In this document: in pieces, positions 44,625 through 56,126 of the stretch | Layout: each line of letters begins with the position of its first letter | Position numbering within the stretch: position 1 is the first letter of the stretch | Assembly: GCF_005884405.1 (NCBI RefSeq) | Contig: NZ_VCAO01000003.1 | Span: 372,001-436,000 of the forward strand | Origin: Qipengyuania marisflavi | Lineage (GTDB): Bacteria > Pseudomonadota > Alphaproteobacteria > Sphingomonadales > Sphingomonadaceae | Direction of reading: 5' to 3' | DNA: 64,000 bases | Notes under the pieces: model-generated | Told to the model about the DNA's origin: nothing | The model's input: the letters and a program-made list of their open reading frames with translations, nothing else | Databases searched by the model: none | Position numbers and translations under genes: made by a program

Positions 44625-45844
44625 ATCCCCATATCAGCGAGCAGCGCCGCGATATTGCCGCGATAAGCGTCAAAACTGAACGCCTGCGATTCGCGCCATG
44701 CCGCCCGGCGCATGCCCAACAATACATCACGGTCGGCTGCCATCGCCGCCATCGCCTGTTCCACCCCGTCCGCCGATGGCGCGTCCAGCACGATGCCGCT
44801 GTTCGCCGATGCGCCCAGCCCCGCCTGACGGCTCTGAATGATGGCGAGGCCCGAGGCCATCGCTTCGAGCAGGATGATCGCTGAGCCTTCGTAATGGCTG
44901 GGAAACACCAGCGCCTCGTGCTGCCGCATGATCGCCGGGACCGCGCTGCGTGGTTGTTCACTCAGCCAGTCGATCCGTTCGGCATAGGGGGCCAGCATCC
45001 GGTCGGGCACCATGCGCGGGCCCATCACGCTGAGCCGGGCATCGCGGCGTGGCAGACGCTGGACTGCTTCGAGCACATGCTGGATGCCCTTGCGCGGCGA
45101 AACCTGACCCGCGAACAGGAAGCGCACCGGCTCTCCCGAAGGCGGCGGCACCGGTTCGGGCGCTCCGCCGAACAGCGCGGTGTCGAAGGGGTAGGGCAGC
45201 ACGGTCAATTTGGCGTCGAGACCGGCGGCTGCGCTGTGGTCACGGATGCTCTGCGCCACGAAGGGGCTGCCGCAGACGATCCGGTCGGCATGGGCGTATT
45301 CCAAATCGTCGCGCGCAATCTGAGCAGCTTCGGCGGGCCACGGCCCTTCCGCCAGCCAGCCCGGATGACTGGCGCGGATCACTTCCAGCTCGGCGTTCCA
45401 GAAGCGCCAGTCTGCCACTGTGCGGTCGAGGATCTTGGGGCAATCGCGCAGCCGCGGATCGGCGAAGGCGCGCGCCGATGCGCCGTTGAAACCCCATAGC
45501 GCGAGCGGTGTTTCTCGCGCCGCTTCCCCCGCCAGCCATCCTCCAAAACGGCGATTGCCCAAGCGGTCAATCCGGCGCGCTAATCGCCGCGCGCCAAGCT
45601 TGGCGGCAATCCGTTCCACCCATTCCTCCGCCCCGTGGGTGCGGACCAATGCGGGATCGAGCGCGGGGAAGCGGTGCCCGGCCAGCGCAGTGTCCATCGC
45701 GCGGCCCAGCGGACCGGGCCAACGCTTGCGACCGGGATGGTCGAACAGGCTGGTGGCCAGGAAGGCCAGAAGCTCAAGCTGCTGCAACGCCAGCGCGGTC
45801 TGGCGCGAATGCTGCGTACCAGGATGGAAAACGGCGACTTTCAT
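44621..45844 (-). CDS. Glycosyltransferase family 4 protein
   Basis: A 407-residue GT-B transferase. N-terminus MKVAVFHPGTQHSRQTALALQ; the C-terminal donor domain has FLFAGQVSPRKGIQHVLEAV, VMGPRMVPDRML and the GT4 motif FPSHYEGSAIILLEAMASGL. Acceptor and donor sugars cannot be told. It lies next to the WcaI-like enzyme and upstream of, but divergent from, the spike-like cassette, which in phages and gene transfer agents recognises surface polysaccharide. Confidence 0.88.
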   Translation of the reverse strand: MKVAVFHPGTQHSRQTALALQQLELLAFLATSLFDHPGRKRWPGPLGRAMDTALAGHRFPALDPALVRTHGAEEWVERIAAKLGARRLARRIDRLGNRRFGGWLAGEAARETPLALWGFNGASARAFADPRLRDCPKILDRTVADWRFWNAELEVIRASHPGWLAEGPWPAEAAQIARDDLEYAHADRIVCGSPFVAQSIRDHSAAAGLDAKLTVLPYPFDTALFGGAPEPVPPPSGEPVRFLFAGQVSPRKGIQHVLEAVQRLPRRDARLSVMGPRMVPDRMLAPYAERIDWLSEQPRSAVPAIMRQHEALVFPSHYEGSAIILLEAMASGLAIIQSRQAGLGASANSGIVLDAPSADGVEQAMAAMAADRDVLLGMRRAAWRESQAFSFDAYRGNIAALLADMGI

Positions 45845-45952
45845 TACCCCAGCCTATCGCGCATCAAATACCCCAGCGCAAAAAATCATTTTCCTACACG
45901 GCAATCGCTGATTAACCGATCTGGCTCTTTTCAAACAAGGAGCAAACCGGAA

Positions 45953-46384
45953 ATGAATGATCCGATTCGCGTTGAAGCACCCGGCGGCTTCGCCCCCCTG
46001 ATCGCGCTGGGGCAGGAAGACGCCGCAGGGATTTGCGCCGCCGTCGGCCCGGCCAATCCGCTGCCCACCTTCGCCGCCCGCCCGCAATCACCCGCGCCGC
46101 TGTCCGGTCAGGCCGCCGCACCGCAGGTCGCCGGGCCGTTCACGCCTGCACCCTTCGCGCCAGTCTATCTGCGTCTGTCCGGCGCATGGGAGGGCAGCGT
46201 GCGGCTGCTGCGTTCGACCGATGGCGGCGCGACCAAATTTCCCGTCACGATTGGCGGCGCGCAATGGGGGGTATTTGCCGCCAATGCTTGTGAGCCGGTG
46301 TGGGAGGACAGCGAAGCGGGGGCGGAATTGTATCTGGAACTGACGCCGCAATCGGGCACGATCAGCTACCGGGTGTCGCAATGA
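45953..46384 (+). CDS. Phage-type small structural protein, candidate head-spike base (GhsA-like)
   Basis: A 143-residue protein with a Pro/Ala-rich first half (about 1-72) and a compact domain reading VYLRLSGAWEGSVRLLRSTDG, GGAQWGVFAANACEPVWEDSE, and TISYRVSQ at the end. This pattern (a sandwich-fold domain for 'strands with Asp-Gly-Gly' followed by Glu-x-Glu-Ala-Gly) recurs in phage virion proteins adjoining tail or head spikes. No signal peptide. AAGGAG lies ten bases before the ATG. It overlaps the beta-helix gene by ATGA, so the two are made together. The resemblance to RcGTA head-spike genes is inference. Confidence 0.55.
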   Translation: MNDPIRVEAPGGFAPLIALGQEDAAGICAAVGPANPLPTFAARPQSPAPLSGQAAAPQVAGPFTPAPFAPVYLRLSGAWEGSVRLLRSTDGGATKFPVTIGGAQWGVFAANACEPVWEDSEAGAELYLELTPQSGTISYRVSQ

Positions 46385-48333
46385 GCGGGCTGGCGCTCCC
46401 GGCGCTGGGGCTGGCGCAGCGCGCGGTGCAGGCCTTGCCCGCGCTGTTCGCCGATCTCTCGCTGCGCAGTCCGGCGGGCGAAATAGTGCTGTTGGAGAGC
46501 AGCGGATATGCCGCAGCGGGCAAGGGTGCGGCGCGCTATATCGCCGATGATTTATGCGATGCGGCACTGCTGGACGCGCATCCGCGTTTCGTGTTCGCTG
46601 CCGCCAATGGACGCATCTTTCGCCTGTTCCCCGAGGCCGGTTCGCTCAGCGCCGAACAGGGCGGGGCATTGGGTGACGCCTTGAGCAATGACCAGCCCGC
46701 AATCCAGGCCGCGATCGATTATGCTGAGGCGATCGGCGCGCGCGAGCTGCGTTTCGAAAGCGCGCATTACCGCATCCACTGCCCGGTCCGCACGTCGCCC
46801 GCCGCCGACACCCGCGCGGAGGATGGCCATCCGCTCGTGGTCCGCCGCACGCTGGCGCTGCGCGGCTGTGCACCAGACCGCAGCGTGCTCGATTTTCGCG
46901 GGGTGGGCGGCGCCGATCCCGACAGCAATTGGCAGACAGTCGCGCGGTCCGTAGCGGACTCCGCCCCGGCGGTGTGGCGCGGCGGCGGGCTGTATGTTCA
47001 GGGCGACACCCCGCGCCCGACCACCCAGCCGCGCCGCATTGCCCGGCTGACGCTCGACCGGCTGGTGTTGCAGGGCAACCGTACCCGCACCGGCGTCGCC
47101 ACCTGGCCCGCCGATCCCGTAACGGGCGACGGGTGGGACATATCGGACAAGGCGTTCTGGTCGCAGGATTGCTATCTGGGCGAAATCCACTGCACCGATA
47201 CCGATATGATTGGCTGGCGCGGCGAGATTTTCTACCTCGCCGGAGCGGTCGATGCGGTGCGCCGGTTAAGCGTGACGAGGTGCCGCTTCCTGACCACCAA
47301 TGGCAATGCTTTCAATCCCGGCGTCGATTGCGATCTGGTGGCGCGCGACTGCGAATTTGGCGATTGTTTTCAAGCGCAGGAGGAAACCGGCAAGACCAGC
47401 GCGGTCTATCGCAATTGCCTGTGGCGCGATTGCGAAACGCTCGGCCTGGGCAGCGGCCCGGCGGGCGGTTATCTGTACAACATCGCCTTTCCCACTCGTG
47501 ACGAGGCCGCCGCGCCGCCGGCGACTGTGCTGGATGGCTGCCGATTCCATTCCGCCGGGCTGCTGAGCATCGCCAGTTGGGTGCGCGGGCATATCGTCAC
47601 CGTGGATACGCGCGTGCATATGACCGGCAATGCGGCGATGGCGCTGCGCGATGTCGATCTGAAAATCGACGCGTGGATCGACCGCCGCCCGTCGTTTCAG
47701 GCGCTGACATTCTACGGCGTCTATACGCTGACCGAAGCTGTGCCGGGCGCGCCAGCAGACACGCATAAGCAGCCGCCCACGCAGGTGCGGATCACGCTAC
47801 GCCATTTCCGCACCGCACTGGCCGAGACGCTGGGCAATGAGTGGCTGGGCATAGTGTGGGCAGGCTATATCGCGCGCAATTGCCGGATCGCGGTGTCGGG
47901 CGATTATGCCAGCGCGCGCACGCCCAATGGCGGCGACAATCCGCTGTCGATGCCCTTCGTCGCCTTTACTGGCGGGACGGCGACCACCGCTTACACGCCG
48001 CAGGGCATCTACAAGGGTGCGAGCCTGAGCGCGTCAGGCGTGCTGGCACCCGCCGGTCCGCTGATGGCGCTGGCGGTGACTGGCGAGAGCGCCTTGGCGC
48101 TGACCCTGCCTGCCTATCCGGCGGGCGGCGCAGCTTATGGTTATGCCGACCGTCAACAGGTGCGGCTGGTGAAACAGCTCGATCAGGGCAGCGTGACCTT
48201 TACCAAGGGTGCCGCGCCGAGCATGGCGATGATGGCCACCCGCACACTCGACCATAGGGATGACTGGATCGAATTTACTTACAATCGCAGCCGCGCGCGC
48301 TGGGAGGAAAGCGGGTTCTTCAGCACCGCCTGA
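46381..48333 (+). CDS. Right-handed beta-helix protein, candidate head/tail spike (GhsB-like)
   Basis: A 650-residue protein. Residues about 1-75 resemble the neck region of phage spikes (LRSPAGEIVLLESSGYAAAGKG, then ARYIADD), about 100-125 match the start of a pectate-lyase-3 domain (NDQPAIQAAIDYAEAIGARELRF), and the rest has repeated short strands with many Asn, Asp and Gly, ending in a C-terminal cap (WIEFTYNRSRARWEESGFF). No secretion signal, which argues against a free pectinase. It overlaps the small protein gene and neighbours polysaccharide glycosyltransferases, as expected for a surface-sugar-binding spike. Confidence 0.6.
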   Translation: MSGLALPALGLAQRAVQALPALFADLSLRSPAGEIVLLESSGYAAAGKGAARYIADDLCDAALLDAHPRFVFAAANGRIFRLFPEAGSLSAEQGGALGDALSNDQPAIQAAIDYAEAIGARELRFESAHYRIHCPVRTSPAADTRAEDGHPLVVRRTLALRGCAPDRSVLDFRGVGGADPDSNWQTVARSVADSAPAVWRGGGLYVQGDTPRPTTQPRRIARLTLDRLVLQGNRTRTGVATWPADPVTGDGWDISDKAFWSQDCYLGEIHCTDTDMIGWRGEIFYLAGAVDAVRRLSVTRCRFLTTNGNAFNPGVDCDLVARDCEFGDCFQAQEETGKTSAVYRNCLWRDCETLGLGSGPAGGYLYNIAFPTRDEAAAPPATVLDGCRFHSAGLLSIASWVRGHIVTVDTRVHMTGNAAMALRDVDLKIDAWIDRRPSFQALTFYGVYTLTEAVPGAPADTHKQPPTQVRITLRHFRTALAETLGNEWLGIVWAGYIARNCRIAVSGDYASARTPNGGDNPLSMPFVAFTGGTATTAYTPQGIYKGASLSASGVLAPAGPLMALAVTGESALALTLPAYPAGGAAYGYADRQQVRLVKQLDQGSVTFTKGAAPSMAMMATRTLDHRDDWIEFTYNRSRARWEESGFFSTA

Positions 48334-48339
48334 GCCGGA

Positions 48340-50943
<2,604 letters not shown>

Positions 50944-51002
50944 CTATGCGGTTTCAGCTGCAACCACTTGCTTTGCGCGGCGGCGGGGCGCATGTCTGGG
51001 CG

Positions 51003-52388
51003 ATGCTATCTGTCCTCGACATCTTTCGGATCGGGATCGGTCCATCCTCCTCGCACACGGTCGGCCCGATGCGGATTGCCGCGATGTTTTCGCGCGCTTT
51101 GGCCAAGACGGGAAAGCTTGGGCGAACCGCGCGGGTCGCTGTGGAGTTGCAAGGCTCGCTGGCGCTGACCGGGGTGGGGCACGGCACGCTGGATGCGGCC
51201 ATGCTGGGCCTGATGGGCTTTGTGCCCGAAGATACCTGCCCTGACGAAGCCGTCGCCGCGCTGGACGCGCTGAAGAGCGAAGGCAGCCTGCTGCTGGGCG
51301 GCAAGCAAGCCATCGACTTCGATCCCGCACGCGATATCGATCTGGCGGGGCATATCATTCCCGCGTTGCATCCCAATGGCATGGAGCTGACCGCCAGCGA
51401 TGCAGGCGGGCAGACACTGCTGGCGCGCACCTATTATTCCACCGGCGGCGGGTTCGTTGCCAGCGAGGCGCAGCTGAAAAAGCCGCCCAAGAATGACCGG
51501 ATTTCAGCCGGGACAATGGTGCCGTTCAATTTCGGATCGGCTGCCGAACTGCTCTCCAGCTGTCATGCCACCGGGCTGGCGATTGCCGATCTGGTGCTGG
51601 CCAATGAAGACGCGCTGCGCCCGCGCGCCGAGACGGTGGCCGGGCTGGACCGCGTGGCGCAGGCGATGGATGCCTGTATCGATCGCGGGCTGACGCAGCG
51701 CGGGGTGCTGCCCGGCGGGCTGAAGGTCACCCGCCGCGCGCCCGATCTGTGGGAGAAATTGTCTGCCAATCCGCTGTCGAACGAGCGTGAGCAATTGTTC
51801 GACTGGCTCAATTGCTATGCAATGGCGGTGAACGAGGAAAACGCGGCGGGCGGCCGCGTGGTCACTGCGCCCACCAATGGCGCGGCGGGGATTATCCCGG
51901 CAGTAATGCGCTTTTACTGCAAGACGCAGGATGATCAGGATTGCGCGGAAAGCCGCCGGATATTCCTGCTGACTGCGGGCGCGATTGGCCTGCTGTACAA
52001 ACAGCGCGCGAGTATTTCCGGCGCGGAAATGGGCTGTCAGGGGGAGGTCGGCGTGGCCTGTTCAATGGCGGCGGGCGGACTGGCGGCGCTGTGGGGCGGC
52101 AGCGCAATGCAGATCGCCAGCGCGGCGGAGATCGGCATGGAGCACAATCTGGGTCTGACCTGCGATCCGGTAGGCGGACTGGTCCAGGTGCCCTGCATCG
52201 AACGCAACGCCATCGGCGCGGTCAAGGCGGTCAACGCCGCGCGCCTCGCGCTGCACCGCACCGGCGCGGAAGGCTGCGTCAGTCTGGATCAGGTCATCGA
52301 AACCATGCGCCAGACCGGGCTGGATATGTCGACAAAATACAAGGAAACCAGCAAGGGCGGGCTGGCGGTCAACGTCATCGAATGTTGA
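51003..52388 (+). CDS. sdaA: L-serine ammonia-lyase, single-chain iron-sulphur type
   Basis: A 461-residue L-serine dehydratase making pyruvate and ammonia. It begins [22 protein letters not shown], contains [14 protein letters not shown], and the Cys residues for the catalytic [4Fe-4S] cluster are visible in [18 protein letters not shown] and [19 protein letters not shown]. It fuses the beta and alpha domains that are separate in Firmicutes. The first in-frame start (50919) adds residues outside the family, so ATG 51003 is preferred. Divergent from gyrB. With alanine dehydrogenase it could supply pyruvate from amino acids. Confidence 0.95.
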   Translation: MLSVLDIFRIGIGPSSSHTVGPMRIAAMFSRALAKTGKLGRTARVAVELQGSLALTGVGHGTLDAAMLGLMGFVPEDTCPDEAVAALDALKSEGSLLLGGKQAIDFDPARDIDLAGHIIPALHPNGMELTASDAGGQTLLARTYYSTGGGFVASEAQLKKPPKNDRISAGTMVPFNFGSAAELLSSCHATGLAIADLVLANEDALRPRAETVAGLDRVAQAMDACIDRGLTQRGVLPGGLKVTRRAPDLWEKLSANPLSNEREQLFDWLNCYAMAVNEENAAGGRVVTAPTNGAAGIIPAVMRFYCKTQDDQDCAESRRIFLLTAGAIGLLYKQRASISGAEMGCQGEVGVACSMAAGGLAALWGGSAMQIASAAEIGMEHNLGLTCDPVGGLVQVPCIERNAIGAVKAVNAARLALHRTGAEGCVSLDQVIETMRQTGLDMSTKYKETSKGGLAVNVIEC

Positions 52389-52395
52389 GCGGCGG

Positions 52396-53289
52396 TTAGG
52401 CCGGGAGGCAGGACAGGCGGATTTCCTCTGCCTGCTTGTCAAAAGTCAGCGTTGAACACGCGGCCAGGCTGTCGGGGCCGACAAACAGCCGGTGCATCGG
52501 CTTGCCCTTGCCGGCGGTCACCACGATTTCATTCGGATCGCGCTCGTCGTCGGGAATATCCGCGGTCGATCCGGTATCCTGCGTGCGCACCACCAGATTG
52601 GCGAGCGGCAATGCGCCCAGCATCACCGGCTGTGCAAACACCATCGCACGCACCGGGCGCTCGACCGCCAGTTCCAGCGTCATGGGCCGCGCTTCGCCTG
52701 CCATCCGTCCGGCAAATTTCTCGCTCAGCAGCGCGCCAGCGGCCGCCGTGACCATGGTTTCTGCCCGGTCAAAGGTGAAATAGGTGGGCACGTAGTCGTC
52801 GCCAACCAACAGCTTGGTATAAAGCCCGCCGCGATTGTGACTGAACAGCGGCAGCACAATTTCATGCTCTCCCGCCACTGTGCCGCGCAGGCGATAGGTG
52901 ATGACGGAGTGGGGCAACGCATACGGGCTGACGCGGCCTTGTGCCACCGTGCCATAGGGCCGGTCGAACCAGAAAACGCGGCGCTTCTTCGCTTTGCCAT
53001 CGCCGAAATCCACACGCTCAAGGCTGGAATCGGCCTTGATCCGGGTCCGCCCGACAAGATGGATGCCGTCGACGAACCCGCCCTTCAGGCCCAGTTCGGC
53101 AGCGACCGCCGGATCGACAATGGGATTGCTGGCACCATCGGGTGCGATCTCCACCAGCACATCCTGCCCGTCGATCACAATGGTGGCGGTTGCCGGGGCC
53201 GCCAGCTCAATAGCGGGCGTGTCTTGCGCCAGTACGGCGGATGACAGCAGCGCGGCCAGACAGGCCAGCACGGGTTTGCAAGCGGTCAT
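52396..53289 (-). CDS. Exported protein, possibly retropepsin-like, with a TonB-box-like motif
   Basis: A 297-residue protein with a signal peptide (cleavage near AVLAQD). A stretch at about residues 45-70 (EIAPDGASNPIVDPAVAAELGL) resembles the active strand of retropepsin-like aspartic proteases, which have a DTGAS motif followed by a variable-length region and xLGL; the catalytic Asp would be shifted, so activity is uncertain. Near the C-terminus, RDPNEIVVTAGKGK looks like the TonB-box (IVVTA) of sphingomonad outer-membrane receptors. The function is not recognised. ATG at 53289 is supported by a GAGGGAGAA site. Confidence 0.65.
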   Translation of the reverse strand: MTACKPVLACLAALLSSAVLAQDTPAIELAAPATATIVIDGQDVLVEIAPDGASNPIVDPAVAAELGLKGGFVDGIHLVGRTRIKADSSLERVDFGDGKAKKRRVFWFDRPYGTVAQGRVSPYALPHSVITYRLRGTVAGEHEIVLPLFSHNRGGLYTKLLVGDDYVPTYFTFDRAETMVTAAAGALLSEKFAGRMAGEARPMTLELAVERPVRAMVFAQPVMLGALPLANLVVRTQDTGSTADIPDDERDPNEIVVTAGKGKPMHRLFVGPDSLAACSTLTFDKQAEEIRLSCLPA

Positions 53290-53376
53290 AAATTCTCCCT
53301 CATGCCGCACGCCTAAGCAGCATTGGCTTGCACCATTGTGAACAAGCGGCGGCATGAGGGTAGGCTGGAAGTTTGC

Positions 53377-53460
53377 TCAGACGAAAGTGTGCGCCAGCAT
53401 CAGGGTGCTGAGCGTGCCAGCAGCGAACAGGGAAAAGGCGCGGGTGGCGAAAATGGTCAT
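53377..53460 (-). CDS. 27-residue single-span membrane peptide
   Basis: A short frame with its own ribosome-binding site (GGAGAA six bases before the ATG at 53460). It encodes MTIFATRAFSLFAAGTLSTL followed by MLAHTFV: one hydrophobic helix with an Arg near the N-terminal end. It lies alone in the sdaA-guaA interval, pointing away from guaA. Many proteobacterial small membrane proteins look like this, including type I toxins; nothing further supports a role. A longer frame through 53697 shows no coding pattern. Confidence 0.45.
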   Translation of the reverse strand: MTIFATRAFSLFAAGTLSTLMLAHTFV

Positions 53461-53947
53461 GGGATTCTCCATCGGGATGGGTTTGGGGAGGACGTGCAAA
53501 TTTCGCGCGAAACTGCGCGAAAAGTGCAGAGTTGTGGAATATTCAAACCTGCCCCGCAAAGGACAGCGCGTTCGAGACGCGGCACCGAAACTAGGGGGGG
53601 AGGGGGAGAGGAAGTTCGGTGGCCGCGTCTCTACTCGCTGCCATATCGCCTGTCCGGCGGGACACGCCGCACACCGGAGAGGAAGGCCAGGACCCACACC
53701 ACGCTAAAGCGCGCCGAGGGTCCTGTCATGCCAGAAGGCTGCTGGGAGGGATGCAGCATTCCGGCTTGAGGGCTGTAATATACTTGCTTACTTTTGAACT
53801 AAAGTGCGAAAATCTCGACGGGTGTTGCGTTTGACGCAAGTGTCATGGAGCGGGAAGGGTGTGCACGATGCTCTAATGCCCGGCTCGGATCGCCATGCGC
53901 ACAGGGCAATGCTGGACAGGCGCGCCGCGCTGGCCTTATCGGGGCGC
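53461..53947. other. Non-coding interval of about 490 bases with nested hairpins and an operator-like palindrome
   Basis: No convincing gene. It holds two adjacent hairpins: AGGACCC (53689-53695) pairs with GGGTCCT (53718-53724) around an inner CGCT-AA-AGCG stem, and a 12-base arm at 53731-53742 pairs with 53753-53764 with two mismatches around a GGGAGGGAT-containing loop. A poly-G stretch lies near 53592-53610. Closer to guaA are an imperfect 16-base palindrome (53790-53805, 12 of 16 symmetric) and an inverted repeat TTGCG/CGCAA (53825-53839). It may be an untranslated RNA or a long guaA leader. Confidence 0.4.
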
Positions 53948-55522
53948 ATGGACGCTTCTCATCTCCCCGATTCCATCCTTATCGTCGATTTCGGTAGCCA
54001 GGTTACCCAGCTGATCGCGCGCCGTGTGCGCGAGGCGGGGGTCTATTCCGAAATCGCTCCCTATACGATGGCGGAGGAAGCCTTTCACCGGATGAGGCCC
54101 AAGGGCATCATCCTGTCCGGCTCCCCCGCCAGTGTGCCCGAAGACGGCAGCCCGCGCGCGCCCGATGTCCTGTTTGACGCGGGTGTGCCGATCCTGGGCA
54201 TCTGTTACGGCCAGCAGGTGATGACGCAGCAGCTGGGCGGCGAAGTCCGTCCGGGGCATGAAACCGGGGAAGGCGGCGAATTTGGCCGCGCGTTCCTGAC
54301 CGTCACCAAACCCTGCGCCCTGTTCGACGGGATGTGGGAAGAGGGCGAGCGCCATCAGGTGTGGATGAGCCACGGCGACAAGGTCACGCAGTTTGCCCCC
54401 GGCTTCGAAATCGTCGCCACCAGCGACGGCGCGCCGTTCGCAGTGATCGCGGATGAAGCCCGCAAATTCTACGGCACGCAGTTCCATCCGGAGGTTGTCC
54501 ACACCCCCGATGGCGGCAAATTGCTCGCAAATTTCGTGCGCCATGTCTGCGGGCTGGCGGGCGACTGGACGATGGCGGAGTTTCGCAAGACCAAGATCGC
54601 GGAAATCCGCGCGCAGGTGGGCGATGGCAAGGTCATCTGCGGCCTGTCCGGCGGTGTCGATTCGGCAGTCGCGGCGGTGCTGATCCACGAGGCGATTGGC
54701 GAGCAACTGACCTGCGTGTTCGTCGATCACGGGCTGATGCGGATGAACGAGGCCGAGCAGGTCGTCACCCTGTTCCGCGACCATTACAATATCCCGCTGG
54801 TCCATGTGGATGCCGAGGACATGTTCCTCTCCGGCCTCGCCGGGCTGACTGACCCGGAGAAAAAGCGAAAATTCATCGGCGGCGCTTTCATCGATCTGTT
54901 CGAGGAAGAGGCCCGCAAGATCGGCGGCGCGGATTTCCTTGCGCAGGGCACGCTCTATCCCGATGTCATCGAAAGCGTCAGCTTCACCGGCGGACCAAGC
55001 GTCACGATCAAAAGCCATCACAATGTCGGCGGCCTGCCCGAACGCATGAATATGCAGCTGGTCGAACCCTTGCGCGAACTGTTCAAGGACGAGGTGCGCG
55101 ATTTGGGCCGCGAGCTGGGCCTGCCCGATGTCTTTGTGGGCCGCCACCCCTTCCCCGGCCCCGGCCTGGCAATCCGAATTCCCGGTGAAGTGACCAAGGA
55201 ACGCTGCGACATCTTGCGCAAGGCCGATGCGATCTATCTGGACGAGATCCGCAACGCGGGCCTGTATGACGCGATCTGGCAGGCGTTCGCGGTGCTGTTG
55301 CCGGTCAAGACTGTGGGCGTGATGGGCGACGCGCGCACCTATGACAGCGTCTGCGGCCTGCGCGCCGTCACCAGCACCGACGGCATGACCGCCGATGTGT
55401 ATCCCTTCGACGCCAGCTTCCTGACCGGCTGCGCCACGCGGATCGTCAATGAGGTGAAAGGCATCAATCGGGTGGTCTATGACTACACCAGCAAGCCGCC
55501 CGGGACGATCGAGTGGGAATAG
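53948..55522 (+). CDS. guaA: GMP synthase (glutamine-hydrolysing)
   Basis: A 524-residue enzyme converting XMP to GMP. Class I glutamine amidotransferase domain with nucleophile Cys in [10 protein letters not shown] and the His/Glu pair in [13 protein letters not shown]-pyrophosphatase P-loop in [15 protein letters not shown]-terminal dimerisation domain with [12 protein letters not shown] and the family-typical [11 protein letters not shown] end. Length matches the family. The frame is open from 53804, but ATG 53948 begins the conserved [12 protein letters not shown] region and fits normal length. Upstream lies an unusual long structured interval. Confidence 0.96.
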   Translation: MDASHLPDSILIVDFGSQVTQLIARRVREAGVYSEIAPYTMAEEAFHRMRPKGIILSGSPASVPEDGSPRAPDVLFDAGVPILGICYGQQVMTQQLGGEVRPGHETGEGGEFGRAFLTVTKPCALFDGMWEEGERHQVWMSHGDKVTQFAPGFEIVATSDGAPFAVIADEARKFYGTQFHPEVVHTPDGGKLLANFVRHVCGLAGDWTMAEFRKTKIAEIRAQVGDGKVICGLSGGVDSAVAAVLIHEAIGEQLTCVFVDHGLMRMNEAEQVVTLFRDHYNIPLVHVDAEDMFLSGLAGLTDPEKKRKFIGGAFIDLFEEEARKIGGADFLAQGTLYPDVIESVSFTGGPSVTIKSHHNVGGLPERMNMQLVEPLRELFKDEVRDLGRELGLPDVFVGRHPFPGPGLAIRIPGEVTKERCDILRKADAIYLDEIRNAGLYDAIWQAFAVLLPVKTVGVMGDARTYDSVCGLRAVTSTDGMTADVYPFDASFLTGCATRIVNEVKGINRVVYDYTSKPPGTIEWE

Positions 55523-55526
55523 CGGT

Positions 55527-56126
55527 TTAGTCGAGCAGGTCTGAATAGAGCGCCTCGAACCAGTCAGGGCGTTGCTCTGCCCGGCGCACGACCCGGGCAT
55601 TGCTCAATTCCATCAGTACGCGCGGCTTTTGATTGAGAGCCGAGGCATCGAGTATCTGCGCATTGTCAGCCAGTAACACCGCCTGCCGGATGAGCGCCTG
55701 ATTGCGTTCATAGCGCGCGCGCGTTTTTGCTTCGGGAACGTCGTGCCCTCCCTCGGCCCTGCGAGCGCGAACGCGGGCCACCGCGAGGTCCGGGCTTGCA
55801 ACATTGAGATGGAAAACCACGATGCGAAATCCCGCTTTGCGCGCGTAGCGGAGCAGTTCCAGCTTCGAGGGGTGCGAGAAAACCGTTTCCGTCACGAAGC
55901 TGCGCCGCTCGGCCAGAAATTCCCTGCGGCGTTCTTCGGCCATACTTGCCGCTTTATAGGACGCCTCAGGCGACGGATCGCACAATTCGTCGCGCTGGAT
56001 TAGGTCGGCATTTACAAAAGGCGCGGCGATCCGGCTTGCCAGAACGGTGTCGTAGAAAGTAGATTTGCCTGCCCCGTTCGGTCCGGCGATAAGGAACAGG
56101 GTTGGCCGGGACGGCGGCGACGCCAT
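55527..56126 (-). CDS. Zeta-toxin-family P-loop kinase (putative toxin)
   Basis: A 199-residue AAA/P-loop kinase. Walker A GPNGAGKST at residues 15-23, then NADLIQRDE and TETVFSHPSKLELL, matching the zeta toxin/Zeta-like family that phosphorylates UDP-N-acetylglucosamine and blocks wall synthesis. The ATG overlaps the stop of the upstream antitoxin gene (TGATG), the usual toxin-antitoxin arrangement. A non-toxic cellular kinase is an alternative. It ends five bases past the convergent guaA stop. Confidence 0.78.
   Translation of the reverse strand: MASPPSRPTLFLIAGPNGAGKSTFYDTVLASRIAAPFVNADLIQRDELCDPSPEASYKAASMAEERRREFLAERRSFVTETVFSHPSKLELLRYARKAGFRIVVFHLNVASPDLAVARVRARRAEGGHDVPEAKTRARYERNQALIRQAVLLADNAQILDASALNQKPRVLMELSNARVVRRAEQRPDWFEALYSDLLD

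Noticed and set aside
53641-53764. Possible SRP RNA, RNase P RNA or tmRNA
   Set aside because: The expected core sequences (for example the GGAAGGAAGCAGC-type SRP loop or the GAGGAAAGTCC RNase P motif) were not found.
53323-53769. 148-codon plus-strand frame in the sdaA-guaA interval
   Set aside because: No start context, no domain pattern, and it crosses the hairpins and the small membrane peptide gene; read as non-coding.
53936-55600. 554-codon open frame antisense to guaA
   Set aside because: guaA is certain on the plus strand; this frame has the composition of reversed coding sequence.
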